A DNA stretch of 64,000 bases from Flavobacterium araucananum (GTDB taxonomy: Bacteria; Bacteroidota; Bacteroidia; Flavobacteriales; Flavobacteriaceae): contig NZ_MUGS01000028.1 of NCBI RefSeq assembly GCF_002222055.1, forward strand, positions 30,789 to 94,788, read 5' to 3'. The notes beneath the pieces were generated by a model. It saw nothing but the letters and a program-made list of their open reading frames with translations. It had not been told where the DNA came from and ran no database searches. The translations under genes and the position numbers were made by a program. Below are positions 43,898 to 52,045 of this stretch, piece by piece (within the stretch, counting starts at the first letter, position 1; the number at the start of each line of letters is the position of its first letter).

Positions 43898-45352
43898 TTA
43901 TTTTTTTAAAATTTCTGCCAGAACTTTTTTTCCGTTTTCGTTTGCAGGGTCAAGTTCTACAGCTTTTTTATAATTGGCAATTGCCAGAGTTTTGTCTCCG
44001 TTTTCCAGATAAGCTTCGCCCAGACTATCGTATGCATTTCCTGATTTTGGATAGGTTTGTGCATTTATTTTAAAGACTTCGAGGGCTTCTTTTTTCTTTC
44101 CGGTTTGCAATAATTGATATCCAACACTATTCATGTCATCTTCTAAAATGGCATAAGTAGGATCGTTTTTTAGTTTATTGTACGTATTTAAACCACTTGT
44201 AATTCCTTGGTCTGAAAACGCATCCAAAAGCTCGAGGGCTAGTGACATTTTTGGCGCTTTAAAAGGCTGATTGTATAAAATAGCACGAATAGATTCGCTG
44301 ATCTCATTTAAGACAGTTCCACCCGTATTATTCAATAACACTATTAGATTTTTGTCTGACGGAATACGATAAATGATTGTGTTAAAACCATTAATTCCGC
44401 CTCCGTGTTCTGTAACTTTTACTTTCCCCGAAACACCATTATCAGCTTCCTCAATGAACCATCCGTATCCGTAAGATCCTTTTCCGGCTTTGATATAGGA
44501 GTTAAACAATGATTCCATTGATTTTGATGAAAGCAATTGATTCGTATAAAGTGACTGGTCCCAAAGGTATAAATCTTCGACAGTCGAGTATAAAGAACCT
44601 GCAGCATACGGGATACTCATGTCGATATAAGATGAATTAACGATTTTCTTGCCTCTTTTTTCATATCCTGCTGCTCTGTTTTTTAGAATAACATCACTAT
44701 GATCATAACCCGTATTAACCATTTTTAGTGGTGTAAAAATGGTTTCTTGTAAATATTGCTCATACGATTTTCCAGAAATTTTCTCGATAATGTAGCCCAA
44801 TACAAAATAACCGGAATTGCTATAATTAAATTTTTCTCCTGGCGTAAATTCAAGAGGTAAACCAGAAAAAGTTTTTACAAATTCTTCAGGTGTATAAGGG
44901 TTTTTGCTCTTATCTTTAAAGAAATTAGGAAAAGATGTGTAATTTGGAATACCGGATGTATGGGTTAGTAAATTATGAATCGTGATTTTATCACCATTTG
45001 CTTTTGGATAATCCGGTAAATAAGTGGTAATAGGAACATCCAGTTTTATTTTACCTTCTTCGGCTAGCTTAACAATCAAAAAAGCCGTGAATTGCTTGCT
45101 TACAGACCCTAATCTAAATTTGGTATCCGTTTGATTCGGAATATTCCACTCCATATTGGCAGAACCAAACCCTTTTTTTAGAATTACTTTTCCGTTTTCG
45201 GCAACTAATGCAGCTCCGTTAAATTGACCGTATTGATTGTACTTGCTTATTAATTCCTCAATTTGTTTTGCTTTGTCCTGCGCAAAAGAAATATTCAAGG
45301 CAAAAAAAGAAACAAGAATGGTTAGTACAATTAGTTTGATTGGTTTTTTCAT
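43898..45352 (-). CDS. beta-lactamase-fold serine hydrolase with C-terminal TPRs
   Basis: 484 residues, exported (signal ending ISFAQ at about 25). The class C beta-lactamase/D-alanyl-D-alanine carboxypeptidase-like domain shows Ser83-x-x-Lys86 in LGSVSKQF, YSNSGYFVLG (Y-x-N) and EHGGGINGF (H-G-G). The C-terminal about 90 residues carry TPR-like helices (PKSGNAYDSLGEAYLENGDK). Activity may be esterase or peptidase rather than beta-lactamase. The same fold occurs in the unit at 46081-47589. Confidence 0.88.
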   Translation of the reverse strand: MKKPIKLIVLTILVSFFALNISFAQDKAKQIEELISKYNQYGQFNGAALVAENGKVILKKGFGSANMEWNIPNQTDTKFRLGSVSKQFTAFLIVKLAEEGKIKLDVPITTYLPDYPKANGDKITIHNLLTHTSGIPNYTSFPNFFKDKSKNPYTPEEFVKTFSGLPLEFTPGEKFNYSNSGYFVLGYIIEKISGKSYEQYLQETIFTPLKMVNTGYDHSDVILKNRAAGYEKRGKKIVNSSYIDMSIPYAAGSLYSTVEDLYLWDQSLYTNQLLSSKSMESLFNSYIKAGKGSYGYGWFIEEADNGVSGKVKVTEHGGGINGFNTIIYRIPSDKNLIVLLNNTGGTVLNEISESIRAILYNQPFKAPKMSLALELLDAFSDQGITSGLNTYNKLKNDPTYAILEDDMNSVGYQLLQTGKKKEALEVFKINAQTYPKSGNAYDSLGEAYLENGDKTLAIANYKKAVELDPANENGKKVLAEILKK

Positions 45353-45578
45353 AATGATTGGTTAATTATTAGGGTTAATGAATCGGTTTTTGATTTGATG
45401 ATTGAAACTTCGTAAAACCTTATAATTTACTTTTTTAAGCTAAATTACAACGTGAACTCATGATTTTATGAATGCGTTCTAATCTTAATAGACGACAAAA
45501 AAATCATTTGGTTTCAAAATCAATCCTTTTTTTTTCAGTTTACCCTAAAAATGTAAAAGTTAGAAGATAATATCTTGA

Positions 45579-46079
45579 CTACTTTTTTATAGGTCTATGC
45601 TCGTAACTAACAATTCGTTTCAGTTTCCAATCCTTATCTTTTCGCTCCCAAATATGAATAAACTTACCGGTTCCTTCAGGTTTTCCATCAATATAAAAAG
45701 TATGTTCGCCTATTTGCACCGCTCCAAAATCGCCTAATTTGTCAATCGTACAGGAATTTAATTTTCTGGTTAGTTTTTCAGGTCTTGCGCATTTTGCGTT
45801 TAGTGATTTTATTTCGTTTTCTTTCGAAACGTTTAAACCAAAACGATCATCGTAAAACTCAACATCATCAGCTATTATTTTTTTAAATTGTGCCGCATCA
45901 CATTGATTAAAGGCTACATCAAAAAGCAAACTATCCATCTTAATGATTTCAGTTTTTAAAAGATCCATTTTTTGAACCTCGCTGTTGGTTTGGGCAGCTG
46001 CTTGCCTGCTTAAAAATAAAATAAAAAGAACGATTATATTTATCATAGGAGGCATAATTGTGTTTTTCTTAGTATCCAT
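45579..46079 (-). CDS. exported DUF4440 protein
   Basis: 166 residues starting at the ATG at 46079, one base after the stop of the upstream hydrolase gene, so translation is probably coupled. A hydrophobic signal segment is followed by a DUF4440 (NTF2-like) domain with MDSLLFDVAFNQCDAAQF and FIHIWERKDKDWKLKRIVSYEH. This domain closely resembles the N-terminal domain of the upstream protein, implying duplication within the operon. Confidence 0.82.
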   Translation of the reverse strand: MDTKKNTIMPPMINIIVLFILFLSRQAAAQTNSEVQKMDLLKTEIIKMDSLLFDVAFNQCDAAQFKKIIADDVEFYDDRFGLNVSKENEIKSLNAKCARPEKLTRKLNSCTIDKLGDFGAVQIGEHTFYIDGKPEGTGKFIHIWERKDKDWKLKRIVSYEHRPIKK

Positions 46080-46080
46080 T

Positions 46081-47589
46081 TTATTTGGTTTCAATTTCAA
46101 CTATTTTCTTTCCGTTTTCGCCCAAATAATGAGTCACTATTTTTTCATAGACTTTGTAACCATCGTCGACATTGGTAAAAATAATCAAGCCCTGTTTGGT
46201 TTTTGGCAATACGATGACAATCGTCTGAACGCCTTTGTCTGCGCCGCCATGTGATAGCGCATAATTGTCGTTTCCTAAATCATAAATTTCAAAACCCAAC
46301 CCAAAATATTTATTTTTCTTTGTCTCTACCTGATGCGAAGTCATCTCATCAAAAACTTTTTTGCTAAGTCCGTCGCTGTTCATTACACTACATAAAAAAG
46401 TACTGTAATCCTCAATTGTAGTCAATAAATCATCGGCAGCATTTGCAATTTTGTTTTTAGTAGGCTCATAAGCATTTCCTTTATTATCGTAGCCAATAGC
46501 AAAGCGTGAAACATCGGTTATATCATTCCAGACCAACTTAGTATCAGTCATTTTTAAAGGTTTAAAAATTAATTCATCTGCTAATTGTTCTAATGTTTTA
46601 TGGAATTTTTTTTCAAGTACTCTTCTCAAATATTCAAAGCCTTCTCCTGAATATTGATATTTGGTTCCGGGTTTAAATTTGAAATCCAATTTGCCGGATT
46701 CATTCATAAATCTCCAATTAGGGAAGCCCGTTTGATGGCTTAAAATGATTCTGGTTGTTAGCAATTTAGTATTAGGATCATTTGCAATATCCGGATCTGC
46801 CCAATATTTGTATAAAGGCTCGTCTAAATTTAATTTTCCTGCACTTACCAGTTTCAAAGCCACTATTGCTGTTACCGGTTTGGTCAATGAGGCTACATTC
46901 CATATCGTGTTGTAAGGCGCTGTAACCCCTTTTTTAAGTTCACCAAATACTTTTATGTCTTGTAGTTTTCCATTATTGATTACACCAATTCCAAGAGTAG
47001 GAATGTTATTTTGTTTTAGCCATTTTTCAATTTCGGGATCATTGTCAAAAATGCTTGATTTGGTTCCCGCAGTATTGACCTCTTGGTGATCGTAACTAAA
47101 AGATCTTCTTAATTTCCATATTCCATTTTCTAAAATCCAAACGTGAGTAAATCGTGCAGTGCTGCCAAATTTATCTTTTCCTTCCGGTGTATGTTCGAAA
47201 AATTGATGAATCCCAACTTGCAAAGCGCCATACAAAACACCGTTTTTAGACAACGGATAAATTTCGGTACTTTCTGCCACTAAATCTCTTCGGGCTTTAT
47301 ACGTTTTGGTCGAACTACACAAGCCTTTTCTAATGTTTTTTAGAAATAGAGCTTTGTCCTGGATGCTGTCTTTGTCGTGATAGAATTCAAAATTGTTGCT
47401 TAGTAAATTTTCGAACTGTGATACATCACAGGTATTGAAGCCTACATTAAAAAGAAGACTGTCTTTGGACATAATAGTCTTATACAGTTCTGAGTTTTTT
47501 TCTTCCTGAGAAAATCCAATATGGAATTGGATAAGCAGTATTCCAACTAAAATTACTTTTAGCTGAAAAAATGATTTGTTGATTTTCAT
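46081..47589 (-). CDS. DUF4440 + beta-lactamase-fold fusion hydrolase
   Basis: 502 residues: signal peptide (to about 28), DUF4440 domain (about 35-170, DSLLFNVGFNTCDVSQF ... FTHVWILENGIWKLRR), then a serine hydrolase domain with Ser234-x-x-Lys237 in NVASLTKPV, YQYSGEGFEYL (Y-x-G, not the usual Y-x-N), and SHGGADKGV. The missing Asn suggests an esterase-like rather than beta-lactam-hydrolysing site. Its neighbours are a stand-alone DUF4440 gene downstream and an AraC regulator upstream. Confidence 0.85.
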   Translation of the reverse strand: MKINKSFFQLKVILVGILLIQFHIGFSQEEKNSELYKTIMSKDSLLFNVGFNTCDVSQFENLLSNNFEFYHDKDSIQDKALFLKNIRKGLCSSTKTYKARRDLVAESTEIYPLSKNGVLYGALQVGIHQFFEHTPEGKDKFGSTARFTHVWILENGIWKLRRSFSYDHQEVNTAGTKSSIFDNDPEIEKWLKQNNIPTLGIGVINNGKLQDIKVFGELKKGVTAPYNTIWNVASLTKPVTAIVALKLVSAGKLNLDEPLYKYWADPDIANDPNTKLLTTRIILSHQTGFPNWRFMNESGKLDFKFKPGTKYQYSGEGFEYLRRVLEKKFHKTLEQLADELIFKPLKMTDTKLVWNDITDVSRFAIGYDNKGNAYEPTKNKIANAADDLLTTIEDYSTFLCSVMNSDGLSKKVFDEMTSHQVETKKNKYFGLGFEIYDLGNDNYALSHGGADKGVQTIVIVLPKTKQGLIIFTNVDDGYKVYEKIVTHYLGENGKKIVEIETK

Positions 47590-47665
47590 TTTGTGATTGA
47601 TTGATGATTAATGATTTTGTAAAATTAATTCAATCCGGGTTCACAAAATTGTACAAATGCGAATA

Positions 47666-48472
47666 TTATCTTTTTTGAGAAAGAAAATACAAATCAGAGT
47701 TGAATGTTTTTGGAGTTGTTTTAGTCACATCTTTAAATTTTTTTATAAAATGCGATTGGTCAAAATATTTGTTATAGAGCGCCACATCAGTCAGTTTCAA
47801 TTTCTCTAAATCAGAATTTACCATCTGATCAACTGATTTTCTGAATTTTAGAATCTGAATATAGTTTTTGATTGTAAGTCCGGTTGCAATTTTAAATTTA
47901 ATTTGAAGGGATCTTTGCGAAGAATTCAGCCTTTTTCCAATTTCTGAAACTGTAATTTCTTCATTATGAAGTTTAATGATTTCGCAGATTCTTTCGACTA
48001 CATTTTGGTTTGTATTCGAATTGCTTAATGCTTCAAAATAAGTATTGATTGTCTTTAATATTGCCAGAATGTCGCTATTTAAACCAGTTTCAATTTTAGT
48101 TCCAAAAGGCAATTCTACCGCATTGATTTTGACGATCGAATCCGTAAAATTGCTCAAATCATACTTACGAAACATCGAAACCGTCCAGGTGTGCAGCTGA
48201 ATTATGGTAACTTTTGTTTTGGGCTCAATATTGACCAAAACTGTATTGGTCATTTGCGAACAAAAGTAAAAGCCTTCGTTCATTTCGTACTTGTTTTTAC
48301 TGGTATGAACCTCTATAGCATTTCCGCTTACAAGCGCCAGATTAAAACACCCGTTAGGCAAAACGAGCTTGTTTTCGATCAGGATTTCGCCGGTGCTATT
48401 ATCCAGACACCAAATTTTATTGACAAAGCGCTCACAAATTTCACTCACATAATGTTCAGAGTATAAGTTCAT
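47666..48472 (-). CDS. AraC-family transcriptional regulator
   Basis: 268 residues. The N-terminal half (to about 150) is a sensing domain of a cupin-like type, with no known ligand motif. The C-terminal half is a double helix-turn-helix: ITVSEIGKRLNSSQRSLQIKF (about residues 175-195), then DVALYNKYFDQSHFIKKFKDVTKTTPKTF. It is 76 bases upstream of the fusion hydrolase and co-directional, so it likely controls that hydrolase/DUF4440 unit. Inducer unknown. Confidence 0.9.
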   Translation of the reverse strand: MNLYSEHYVSEICERFVNKIWCLDNSTGEILIENKLVLPNGCFNLALVSGNAIEVHTSKNKYEMNEGFYFCSQMTNTVLVNIEPKTKVTIIQLHTWTVSMFRKYDLSNFTDSIVKINAVELPFGTKIETGLNSDILAILKTINTYFEALSNSNTNQNVVERICEIIKLHNEEITVSEIGKRLNSSQRSLQIKFKIATGLTIKNYIQILKFRKSVDQMVNSDLEKLKLTDVALYNKYFDQSHFIKKFKDVTKTTPKTFNSDLYFLSQKR

Positions 48473-48510
48473 TTTAGTATTACTTAAAAAAGGTTGTTTT
48501 GAGATGAGTT

Positions 48511-48732
48511 AACCCGTTGGTTGTAATTACTTCGTCTGTTCGCTTCGCTTGGGTCAAAAATATATATTTAACACATAGAAACATGGATTTTTTTAGCTAA
48601 AAAAAAATGCAAAAAGAAATACAATTCTTTCCTATAGCCAGGCTATGTGCATTTTAAATAAGTGAAACGCCTTTTTTTAAAGGGCTAAAAGCGATGTTTC
48701 TATGTTGTCAAATTAATTACACCCAACGGGTT
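48511..48732. mobile_element. MITE-like element, 19-bp terminal inverted repeats and nested repeats
   Basis: Terminal arms AACCCGTTGGTTGTAATTA (48511-48529) and the reverse complement of AACCCGTTGGGTGTAATTA (48714-48732) match at 18 of 19. Inside, ACATAGAAACAT (48573-48584) and ATGTTTCTATGT (48694-48705) are perfect inverted copies, and a small ATAGCC-AG-GGCTAT-like hairpin is at about 48633-48646. There is no ORF. It looks like a non-autonomous element or a large structured repeat. Confidence 0.7.
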
Positions 48733-48748
48733 GTGTTAGTAATTGGAA

Positions 48749-49300
48749 CTATGCTTTGGCGGTACAATATTTTAAATAATTTGAAATTCTTTCTGCAAGC
48801 CTGTTTTCCAAATAAGGATTGCCGCCTTTTAATTCAGTAAGTATCTGTAAGGCTTGTTTGTGATATTCCTTTATTTTCTCTAGACTCCAGTTTTCTGGCG
48901 GAACTTGCAAATTAGTGATTCTGTCTGCCAGTTTTACAGCCCAAACTTCTTTAGATAATTTCTTAATTCGGGTCAGACTATCCACCATTCTCTCCTCTTT
49001 AGCAATTGCGGCATTTTTTGTTAAGGCCAAAACTGCCTGAGCAATTTCTTCGTCAAATTCTTCGACAAGTTCATCAAATGTAGTTACCGTATCTTCCAGA
49101 ATATCATGAAGTAAAGCAACCTGAATTGCAAATGCCGTGTTAAACCCTTTAGTTTCCTGCGAAGCAATTATAATTTCCATAGTTACATTGCTTAAATGAA
49201 CAACATAAGGCAAGTTTGTTCCTGGAATTACCTGATTTTGATCGGCGTGTTTTTTAGCAGCAAATTTTATAGTTTTTTGATAAAGAGCCTGTAATTCCAT
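48749..49300 (-). CDS. HD-domain phosphohydrolase, SpoT-hydrolase-like
   Basis: 183 residues. HD-family metal residues: HLSNVT (first His), LLHDILEDTVTTFDEL (HD pair near residues 67-68), and KLADRITNL (final Asp). The arrangement matches the hydrolase half of RelA/SpoT and small alarmone hydrolases, so hydrolysis of (p)ppGpp or a related pyrophosphate is plausible but not proved. There is no synthetase or TGS domain. Confidence 0.78.
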   Translation of the reverse strand: MELQALYQKTIKFAAKKHADQNQVIPGTNLPYVVHLSNVTMEIIIASQETKGFNTAFAIQVALLHDILEDTVTTFDELVEEFDEEIAQAVLALTKNAAIAKEERMVDSLTRIKKLSKEVWAVKLADRITNLQVPPENWSLEKIKEYHKQALQILTELKGGNPYLENRLAERISNYLKYCTAKA

Positions 49301-49371
49301 AACTGATATAATAATTTTTAGTCTCAGCTAAAATACTACTTTTTTCCTATCATAAAGAAGTTATCATACTC

Positions 49372-49965
49372 TTAGACAAATTCCTGAAAACAGTCTTTTT
49401 TAGTTTCGTTCCATTCCTCCAAAATCACACTGTAATAAACATCATCTTTGCTTTTTCCATGAGAATCTACATAGTTATTTCTAAAAACACCTTCTTTTAC
49501 CGCACCTAGTTTTTCGATTGCTCTTTGCGATTTTTTATTCTCAAGATCAGCACTAAATTGTATTCTCCTGAATTGAATATTTTCAAATCCAAAATTCAGT
49601 AATTCATATTTGCAGGCTTTATTCAGACCCGTACCCTGAAAATCTTTTCCATACCAGGTCCAGCCAATTTCGCATTTTTGGCTTGCATGATTCAGATATC
49701 CGTAACGGGTGCTTCCCGCAACTTTATTGGTTGCTTTGTCAATAATTAAAAACGGATAACAAATTCCGTCCATTTTTTGTTGTAATGTGTTTTGAATGTA
49801 ATTTTCGAAATCAGAATCATTTCTGACATACATCCCCATGTACTGCCAGATTTCATCATCAAAAATAATTTCTTTGAGTTCGATATTTCTTTCGTTTTCA
49901 AATGGGAGTAATAATACGTTGTCGTTTTCAAGAATAATATCAGATTGTAATAGTTCGCTTTTCAT
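49372..49965 (-). CDS. GNAT-family N-acetyltransferase, RimJ/RimL type
   Basis: 197 residues. Typical strands and motifs: IIDKATNKVAGSTRYGYLN, CEIGWTWYGKDFQGTGLNKACKYELLNFGFE (with Q-G-T-G acetyl-CoA loop), and the C-terminal RAIEKLGAVKEGVFRNNYVDSHG. This is the RimJ/RimL-like branch that acetylates protein N-termini or small amines; the substrate is unknown. The gene after it on the same strand is the HD protein, 71 bases away. Confidence 0.88.
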   Translation of the reverse strand: MKSELLQSDIILENDNVLLLPFENERNIELKEIIFDDEIWQYMGMYVRNDSDFENYIQNTLQQKMDGICYPFLIIDKATNKVAGSTRYGYLNHASQKCEIGWTWYGKDFQGTGLNKACKYELLNFGFENIQFRRIQFSADLENKKSQRAIEKLGAVKEGVFRNNYVDSHGKSKDDVYYSVILEEWNETKKDCFQEFV

Positions 49966-50211
49966 GGTATTTATTTAAGTAAAGTAGTTTGGTTATTGCC
50001 CACAGATTTGGCAGATTAAACAGATTTGCGCAGATTTTTTATAAAACTCAAAACCGCATACCTTAAAAATCAGTGTTCATCTGTTCAACCCGTCAGATCT
50101 TCGGGCTGAATAATTTTCTCATTAAGCGAAAATAGGCTTTTCTATATTTCTAATAAATCAATAAAAACCAAAATTTGTGATGAAAACGATAGTTGCATGA
50201 GGAATAAAGGT

Positions 50212-50419
50212 CAATGTCATTAAGTTAAGGGGAAATCTATAAAATTACTTAACAGTTTAATCAAAAAAGTAATTAGAAAAATCCATTTTTATCAGCGTTT
50301 TCGCTTTAGCGAATCAGTAAAATCAGCGTCTAATTTTGACGCGGATAAAACAGATTTACTTCGTAAAGACACAGATAAAAACGGATTTTATTTTTTTAAA
50401 GCTTAACTTAATGACATTG
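50212..50419. mobile_element. MITE-like element with perfect 18-bp terminal inverted repeats
   Basis: CAATGTCATTAAGTTAAG at 50212-50229 and its exact reverse complement at 50402-50419 bound about 208 bases. Inside is a second, imperfect inverted pair beginning ATCCATTTTTATCAGCG and ending in CAGATAAAAACGGAT. There is no ORF. A transposition origin or a stable structured RNA could explain it. Confidence 0.75.
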
Positions 50420-50435
50420 GGATAGAGGTGGTATC

Positions 50436-50522
50436 TCCCGATCTGGAAAAACAGGGTTTTTAGTTGTAGTTTTTGTTGATCGGGAATATAGCCGAAAGCC
50501 CGACCCGCTTTTTCTGCGGGTC
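50436..50522. repeat. two consecutive hairpins upstream of kmo
   Basis: TCCCGATC (50436-50443) pairs with GATCGGGA (50478-50485). GACCCGC (50502-50508) pairs with GCGGGTC (50516-50522). The second has a 7-base T-rich loop but no U-run after it. Possibly one structured repeat with the MITE-like element just upstream. Confidence 0.65.
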
Positions 50523-50613
50523 ATGCCCATATAAATCATAAATATTTACTATATTTTTAAGCTTCTGTATATTTATTACTTATTTTTACGATCTTATATT
50601 TAGATTTTTCTTG

Positions 50614-51957
50614 ATGCAAACTCCACTAAAAATTGCTGTTGTAGGTTCTGGATTGGTAGGATCACTATTGGCAATTTATCTCAAAAAAGCAGGTCACACC
50701 GTTCATGTTTATGATCGTAGTCCTGATATTCGTAAAATTAATTTTTCGGGTCGTTCTATTAATTTGGCTATGTCTAACCGTGGCTGGAAAGCCCTTGATG
50801 GTGTTGGCGTAGGCGATTCGGTTCGCGAGATAGCAATTCCAATGGACAAACGTGCGATTCATCTGGTCGACAAACTCAATTTTCAGAACTATGGGCAAGA
50901 AGGCGAATCGATTTTTTCGATCTCCAGAGGAACCCTGAACAGAAAAATGATTGATCTTGCTGAACAAGCCGGAGCCGAATTTTACTTCGAACAAAAAATC
51001 TGGGATGTAACACTTAGTGATGCAACTTTGCATATTGGGGAAACCGAAAGAGGCGAGTGGGAGGAGATAAAATATGATATGGTTTTTGGTGCCGATGGTG
51101 CTTTTTCAAGAATCCGTCATAGAATGCAACGCCAAAGCATGTTCAATTATTCGCAGGAATTTTTGAATATGGGATATAAAGAGTTAAATATTCCGGCAAA
51201 TGCAGATGCAACTCATAAACTGGATAAAAACTCCTTTCATATTTGGCCGCGTGGCGAATATATGTTAATTGCTCTTCCTAATCTTGACGGAAGTTTTACC
51301 TGTACATTGTTCATGCCTTTTGAAGGCGAAAATTCGTTTGCTTCGTTAACAGATCGAAAAATGGTAGAAGATTTCTTTGAGAAAAATTTCCCGGATTCGA
51401 TTGAAGTGATTCCAAAATTGGCAGAGGACTTCTTTAAAAATCCAACCAGTACTTTGGTAACCATGAAATGTTTTCCCTGGACCTACGAAAATAAAATTGC
51501 CTTAATCGGAGATGCCTGTCATGCTATTGTTCCGTTTTATGGTCAGGGAATGAATGCCGGTTTTGAAGATATTACGGTGCTAAACGAAATGATAGAAAAA
51601 TATGGAGATGATTGGAAGAAAGTTTTCTCTGAATATGAAATTTCACGTAAGCCAAACGCAGATGCAATAGCAGAACTTTCGTATCGCAATTTTATGGAAA
51701 TGAGTACTAAAACTGCCGATGAGAAATTCTTATTGCAAAAGAAAATAGAAAAAGCATTCTCTGATAAATACCCGGACAAATGGATTCCGCTTTACAGTCG
51801 TGTTACCTTTAGCGATCGCCCGTATGCCGAAGCTTTGGCAATTGGAGATTTCCAAAACGAAATTATGGAACAGGTTTTACGAACAGATAATATCGAAAAC
51901 ATCTGGAACACTCCCGAAATCGAAAACAAGATTCTCGAGTTGTTGCAAAACGCATAA
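50614..51957 (+). CDS. kmo: kynurenine 3-monooxygenase-type FAD monooxygenase
   Basis: 447 residues from the ATG at 50614 (a TTG one codon earlier is not needed). FAD/NADPH monooxygenase: N-terminal KIAVVGSGLVGSLLAIYLKKAG, the central GADGAFSRIRH (DG motif region, about 154-164), and ALIGDACHAIVPFYGQGMNAGFED (about 293-316). This block and the RSINLAMSNRGWKAL region favour kynurenine 3-monooxygenase over other flavin monooxygenases. It supplies 3-hydroxykynurenine for kynureninase (kynU at 34824). The other pathway genes are not in the window. Confidence 0.92.
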   Translation: MQTPLKIAVVGSGLVGSLLAIYLKKAGHTVHVYDRSPDIRKINFSGRSINLAMSNRGWKALDGVGVGDSVREIAIPMDKRAIHLVDKLNFQNYGQEGESIFSISRGTLNRKMIDLAEQAGAEFYFEQKIWDVTLSDATLHIGETERGEWEEIKYDMVFGADGAFSRIRHRMQRQSMFNYSQEFLNMGYKELNIPANADATHKLDKNSFHIWPRGEYMLIALPNLDGSFTCTLFMPFEGENSFASLTDRKMVEDFFEKNFPDSIEVIPKLAEDFFKNPTSTLVTMKCFPWTYENKIALIGDACHAIVPFYGQGMNAGFEDITVLNEMIEKYGDDWKKVFSEYEISRKPNADAIAELSYRNFMEMSTKTADEKFLLQKKIEKAFSDKYPDKWIPLYSRVTFSDRPYAEALAIGDFQNEIMEQVLRTDNIENIWNTPEIENKILELLQNA

Positions 51958-51963
51958 TATTTT

Positions 51964-52037
51964 AACCCTATAAGTTATAGGAGTTCATTTTATCTATACG
52001 CAAAGTATTTACATGAACTTATATAACTTATAGGGTT
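51964..52037. terminator. bidirectional terminator-like hairpin after kmo
   Basis: AACCCTATAAGTTATA (51964-51979) pairs perfectly with 52022-52037, and AGTTCAT with ATGAACT inside. It lies between convergent kmo and the HerA-like gene; T-rich DNA follows on the right. Confidence 0.75.
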
Positions 52038-52045
52038 TAGTTTTT

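Larger units (their letters stand above)
49966..50613. other. 648-base intergenic region upstream of kmo
   Basis: The largest gene-free stretch between genes. It holds CAGATT-type short repeats (about 49999-50040), a MITE-like element (50212-50419), and two GC-rich hairpins (50436-50522). A promoter for kmo should lie in the AT-rich stretch at 50530-50600, but no clear consensus is seen. Confidence 0.6.

Noticed and set aside
43898..47589. Antibiotic resistance by the beta-lactamase-fold proteins
   Set aside because: The class C fold includes many esterases and peptidases; the fusion lacks Y-x-N and both have extra domains not found in resistance enzymes.
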